DNA of 64,000 nucleotides from Panopea generosa (taxonomy: Eukaryota > Mollusca > Bivalvia > Adapedonta > Hiatellidae): contig CM055900.1 in the NCBI GenBank assembly GCA_029582155.1, positions 77,606,731 through 77,670,730 on the forward strand, read 5' to 3'. A program made the position numbers and the translations under genes. The notes under the pieces were generated by a model. The model was not told where the DNA came from. It saw nothing but the letters and a program-made list of their open reading frames with translations, and searched no databases. Position 1 is the first letter of the stretch; each line of letters opens with the position of its first letter. Shown one piece after another: positions 1-64,000 of the stretch.

Positions 1-852
1 AGTTGTAAATAAAAATATCTCACTTTTAAAAATTTGTCATTTAGAAAAAGTATAAACCAAAAACATAATTTTTTATATAACATTTATATGAATGAAATTA
101 ATTCAAATCAGCAAACATTTTAATATTGTGTTAAGTATCATGATATCTTAATATAAACATTTGACACATATTAAATCAAGTTTTAACATAAATTTTTGAA
201 AAATATGTTTTCCAAATTTCCCTCCATCAAATTTGTCCATCAAAATAATTTTTGTGACATTTCAAAGTAGTAAACTTGTGAAAATGATGTATTTTTTATT
301 GCCATGGACAAATATCATTCTACTAACATGCAATTTATGTTTTTTACTCTGTAATTGTTTTTTTCACAAAACAAAAAATTTGGCCACAACATGCACCCCA
401 AACAATAGGTAATTTTATATTATGTTTTAAGGTACGTTGATATACAAGAACCCTGTCATTAAAAATACAGTCAAACCTGTGTAAGCGGTCACCTCTTTTA
501 GGTAGCCACTTGTCTTAAGCAGCCACATTAGCTATTACCCGTTGCTATGCTTCTAGAGCAATTAACCTGTATTTAGCAATAACCTCTCTTTCCCTGGCTG
601 CTTAAGAAAGGTCTGACTGTACAAAAACAAATAAAACAACTGAAAATGAAGATTAATTCTGTTAGATTTGCAAAGCAAATTAATTCACAAACATTGATAA
701 CTAACTTCACACACACACTAAGCAAACCAATTAGTGCCAAACATTAGTGAAGCAGGTCAATTAGGAGGGGGGTGAAAATAAGAGCATGCCAAAAGGAAAA
801 AAGCATGCAAAATAAAGTGGGTGGGGTAATGTTTTTATACTGTGTACTGTAC
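1..852. other. Intron sequence left of exon 44
   Basis: AT-rich intron of the dynein gene continuing off the window. Apart from the MITE at 466-621 I see only poly-A/T tracts. The AAA4 exons are not here. Confidence 0.6.
466..621. mobile_element. MITE family M1 copy 1 (TA-flanked inverted repeats)
   Basis: An element of about 156 bp beginning TACAGTCAAACCTGTG and ending GGTCTGACTGTA, so the ends are inverted repeats and TA could be the target duplication, as in Tc1/mariner-type elements. It has no coding capacity. Five more copies lie in this window. Confidence 0.75.
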
Positions 853-62403
<61,551 letters not shown>

Positions 62404-63122
62404 TTGAACCTTTAAATCCAAATGATTTGAATGGCAACTTCAAATAGTTTTCAACATATAAATATATACCAGTAATGTAATTTACGTTACATTAATGCAC
62501 AATTTAAAACAAAAGAACTTATCCGTCTTTAAACAATATTCAAAATGAATTGTGATGCCATTTTTTAACTCCTGTACATAACTGAATAACAATGTTTTCA
62601 CAATAATAATGTTAAAAAAAATCTTTAAAAATATGAAGATTTAAACAGCTGCATTTAACTCGGCAGTATCTGCTACAAAAACTACAAAAACACATCTCAG
62701 ACAAACAAAAAATGTTTTGTAAGATGCTGCAAAACAGATAAGCATCTAGACGACCCTGATGAAAAGTCTATAAATAATACACGAGATGCTTGTTCTATTC
62801 TTTCGACAAATACCTTTGTTAGATGTATTTCACAAACCCTAATGACTAGTTAATAATTGATTGCAATTAACAGATGCATTACCTAAACTGTATTTAAGAT
62901 AGGAAAATCCTGTAATTTTAGGATAATAATTTAGTACAACATCCATATTATAAGAAATTTATCCAGGAGCAATTACTATAATTGTTAGACAATCATTAAG
63001 TTTTGGAAATAACAAAAAAAATATGTAGTCAGTATCACAGGTCTTGTTTTAATGAGAGAATACAAGGAAGGATGACTGTGGATCAGTATATTGTATTTTA
63101 CTCTGTGCTGTTTACTACAGAC
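62404..63122. other. Sequence upstream of the candidate first exon
   Basis: AT-rich, with an in-frame stop just upstream of the candidate ATG on the minus strand. I see no convincing core promoter or second gene. Confidence 0.4.
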
Positions 63123-63433
63123 TGCGGCGTGGTCAAGTGGTAGAGCGCTCCTCTTGCAAATGGAAGGTTGTGGATTCAATCACCGGCCAGGTCATACCAA
63201 AGACTTTAAAAATGGTACTAGAAGCTTCCTCGCTTGATGCTCAGCATTAAGAGGAGAGTTCTAGGTCTGGTCTGCCTAGTGTCAGTATAATATGACTGGT
63301 TGGGGTATCATACCGTGTGTCTGTAGCATGATACTCCAGTGTGACAGCACTTAGAATACTGTCTCAAGTAGACACCGTCGCGATATGAATGAAAAATTGT
63401 TGAAAGCGACGCTAAACATCATACAAAAACAAC
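63123..63433 (+). mobile_element. tRNA-derived SINE, family C copy 3 (best copy)
   Basis: The head GCGGCGTGGTCAAGTGGTAG is a strong A box, GAGCGCTCCTCTTGCAAATG holds the anticodon-like region, and GGTTGTGGATTCAATCAC is the B box. The body and the tail AAAGCGACGCTAAACATCAT with a CAAAAACAACAACAA end follow. It is clearly tRNA-derived but not a functional tRNA gene (the acceptor stem does not close). Confidence 0.82.
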
Positions 63434-63439
63434 AACAAC

Positions 63440-63625
63440 TGTTTATTATTTCTATTAGCAATCTTTCAGTCATGTCAAAGCTGCATCAGATTGTGAAAGT
63501 ATATATTGTAAGTGAAGTGCTGCAGGCACACTGGAAAATCATGCCACAGACATTGGACTAAGCATGATACTCATAACACCGGGCCGACCATTACACTGGG
63601 CCGACCAAAGTCCTAGATTTTGACA
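63440..63625. mobile_element. Decayed family C-like fragment
   Basis: Contains AATCATGCCACAGACATTGG and CACCGGGCCGACCATTACAC, which loosely recall the family C middle in inverted order. Confidence 0.3.
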
Positions 63626-63677
63626 AATAACTGTCAGGATACCAAATAGTTGCATTACAATAAATGATGGCAGATTC

Positions 63678-63890
63678 AGTGTGTGGTCCAGTGGTAGAGC
63701 ACCAAACCCATGATTGGAGGGTTGAGGGTTCGATCATACGCCATGGCTATGTGTGTTGTCCTTGAGCAAGACACTTTTTTTGTATATGCTTAATACTGGT
63801 TCTAACTAGATTTCAAACGGAAATTGTCTAAGTTGTAAGAACTTGTTTCACAATCAAAGTAAAATAAATAAGTTTAAACTAAACTAGCTG
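63678..63890 (+). mobile_element. tRNA-derived SINE, family D (best copy)
   Basis: The head GTGTGGTCCAGTGGTAGAGC (A box) and GGGTTCGATCATACGCC (B box) are followed by CCTTGAGCAAGACACTTTTT and CTAAGTTGTAAGAACTTG. The tail is AAATAAATAAGTTTAAACTA. Fragments elsewhere (9410, 20310, 24645, 30335) belong to this family. Confidence 0.78.
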
Positions 63891-64000
63891 TTAATGTCTA
63901 AAATAGTTATCATAGCAATTTTTTCCTAATTGAGTACTCAAGTTTATAACTGTTAGAGGAGTCAGACTTGAAGAGATAACAAACTTCAGATACTGCAGAC

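Noticed and set aside
63123-63190. Functional tRNA gene (Ala-like anticodon region TTGCAAA)
   Set aside because: The A and B boxes are good but the acceptor and anticodon stems do not pair properly, and the sequence continues into a SINE body shared with copies at 59415 and 60966.

Overview
The window reads as nuclear DNA of an animal, most likely a mollusc and probably a bivalve. It is AT-rich, its genes have GT-AG introns, and it is packed with tRNA-derived SINEs, small inverted-repeat (MITE-like) elements and pearl-like elements with tandem cores, a mixture I associate with molluscan genomes. There are no bacterial features such as operons, and no tRNA or rRNA gene that I trust. The species assignment is an inference.

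One gene dominates. On the minus strand, running from about 62.4 kb leftwards off the window at base 1, are 43 well-supported coding exons plus one candidate first coding exon of an axonemal dynein heavy chain of the DNAH5/DNAH8 (outer-arm, Chlamydomonas gamma-like) class. Joined, they give about 2,887 codons with no frame break at any of the 43 junctions. They cover the N-terminal tail (DHC_N1 and DHC_N2/linker), AAA1 with Walker A and B, AAA2 and AAA3. The exons for AAA4, the stalk, AAA5, AAA6 and the C-terminal region lie beyond the left edge. Two tail exons carry a Ser/Arg/His-rich low-complexity insert with an RRAS motif, a possible cAMP-dependent kinase site.

Layout, left to right: 0.85-11.1 kb holds the AAA3, AAA2 and late AAA1 exons. 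An 8.1 kb intron (11.1-19.2 kb) holds three minisatellites and two pearl-like elements. 19.2-25.5 kb holds AAA1 and the end of the linker. A 4 kb intron (25.5-29.5 kb) is full of repeats. 29.5-48.6 kb holds dense tail exons. A 6.7 kb intron (48.6-55.2 kb) follows, then two exons, then a 6.2 kb repeat-rich intron up to the candidate first exon. 62.4-64 kb is upstream sequence with SINEs.

The most unusual feature is the non-coding part. Most of the longer introns have their own private minisatellite, with units from 16 to about 61 bp that are not shared between introns. At least two of these arrays (exons 16 and 25) appear to be amplified from an exon edge, so they carry repeated copies of the real 3' splice acceptor. 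Another was seeded by the head of a SINE, and two have been broken by later MITE insertions. Long translations across these arrays are artefacts, not genes. I found no second protein-coding gene and no defence or mobile system with its own proteins.
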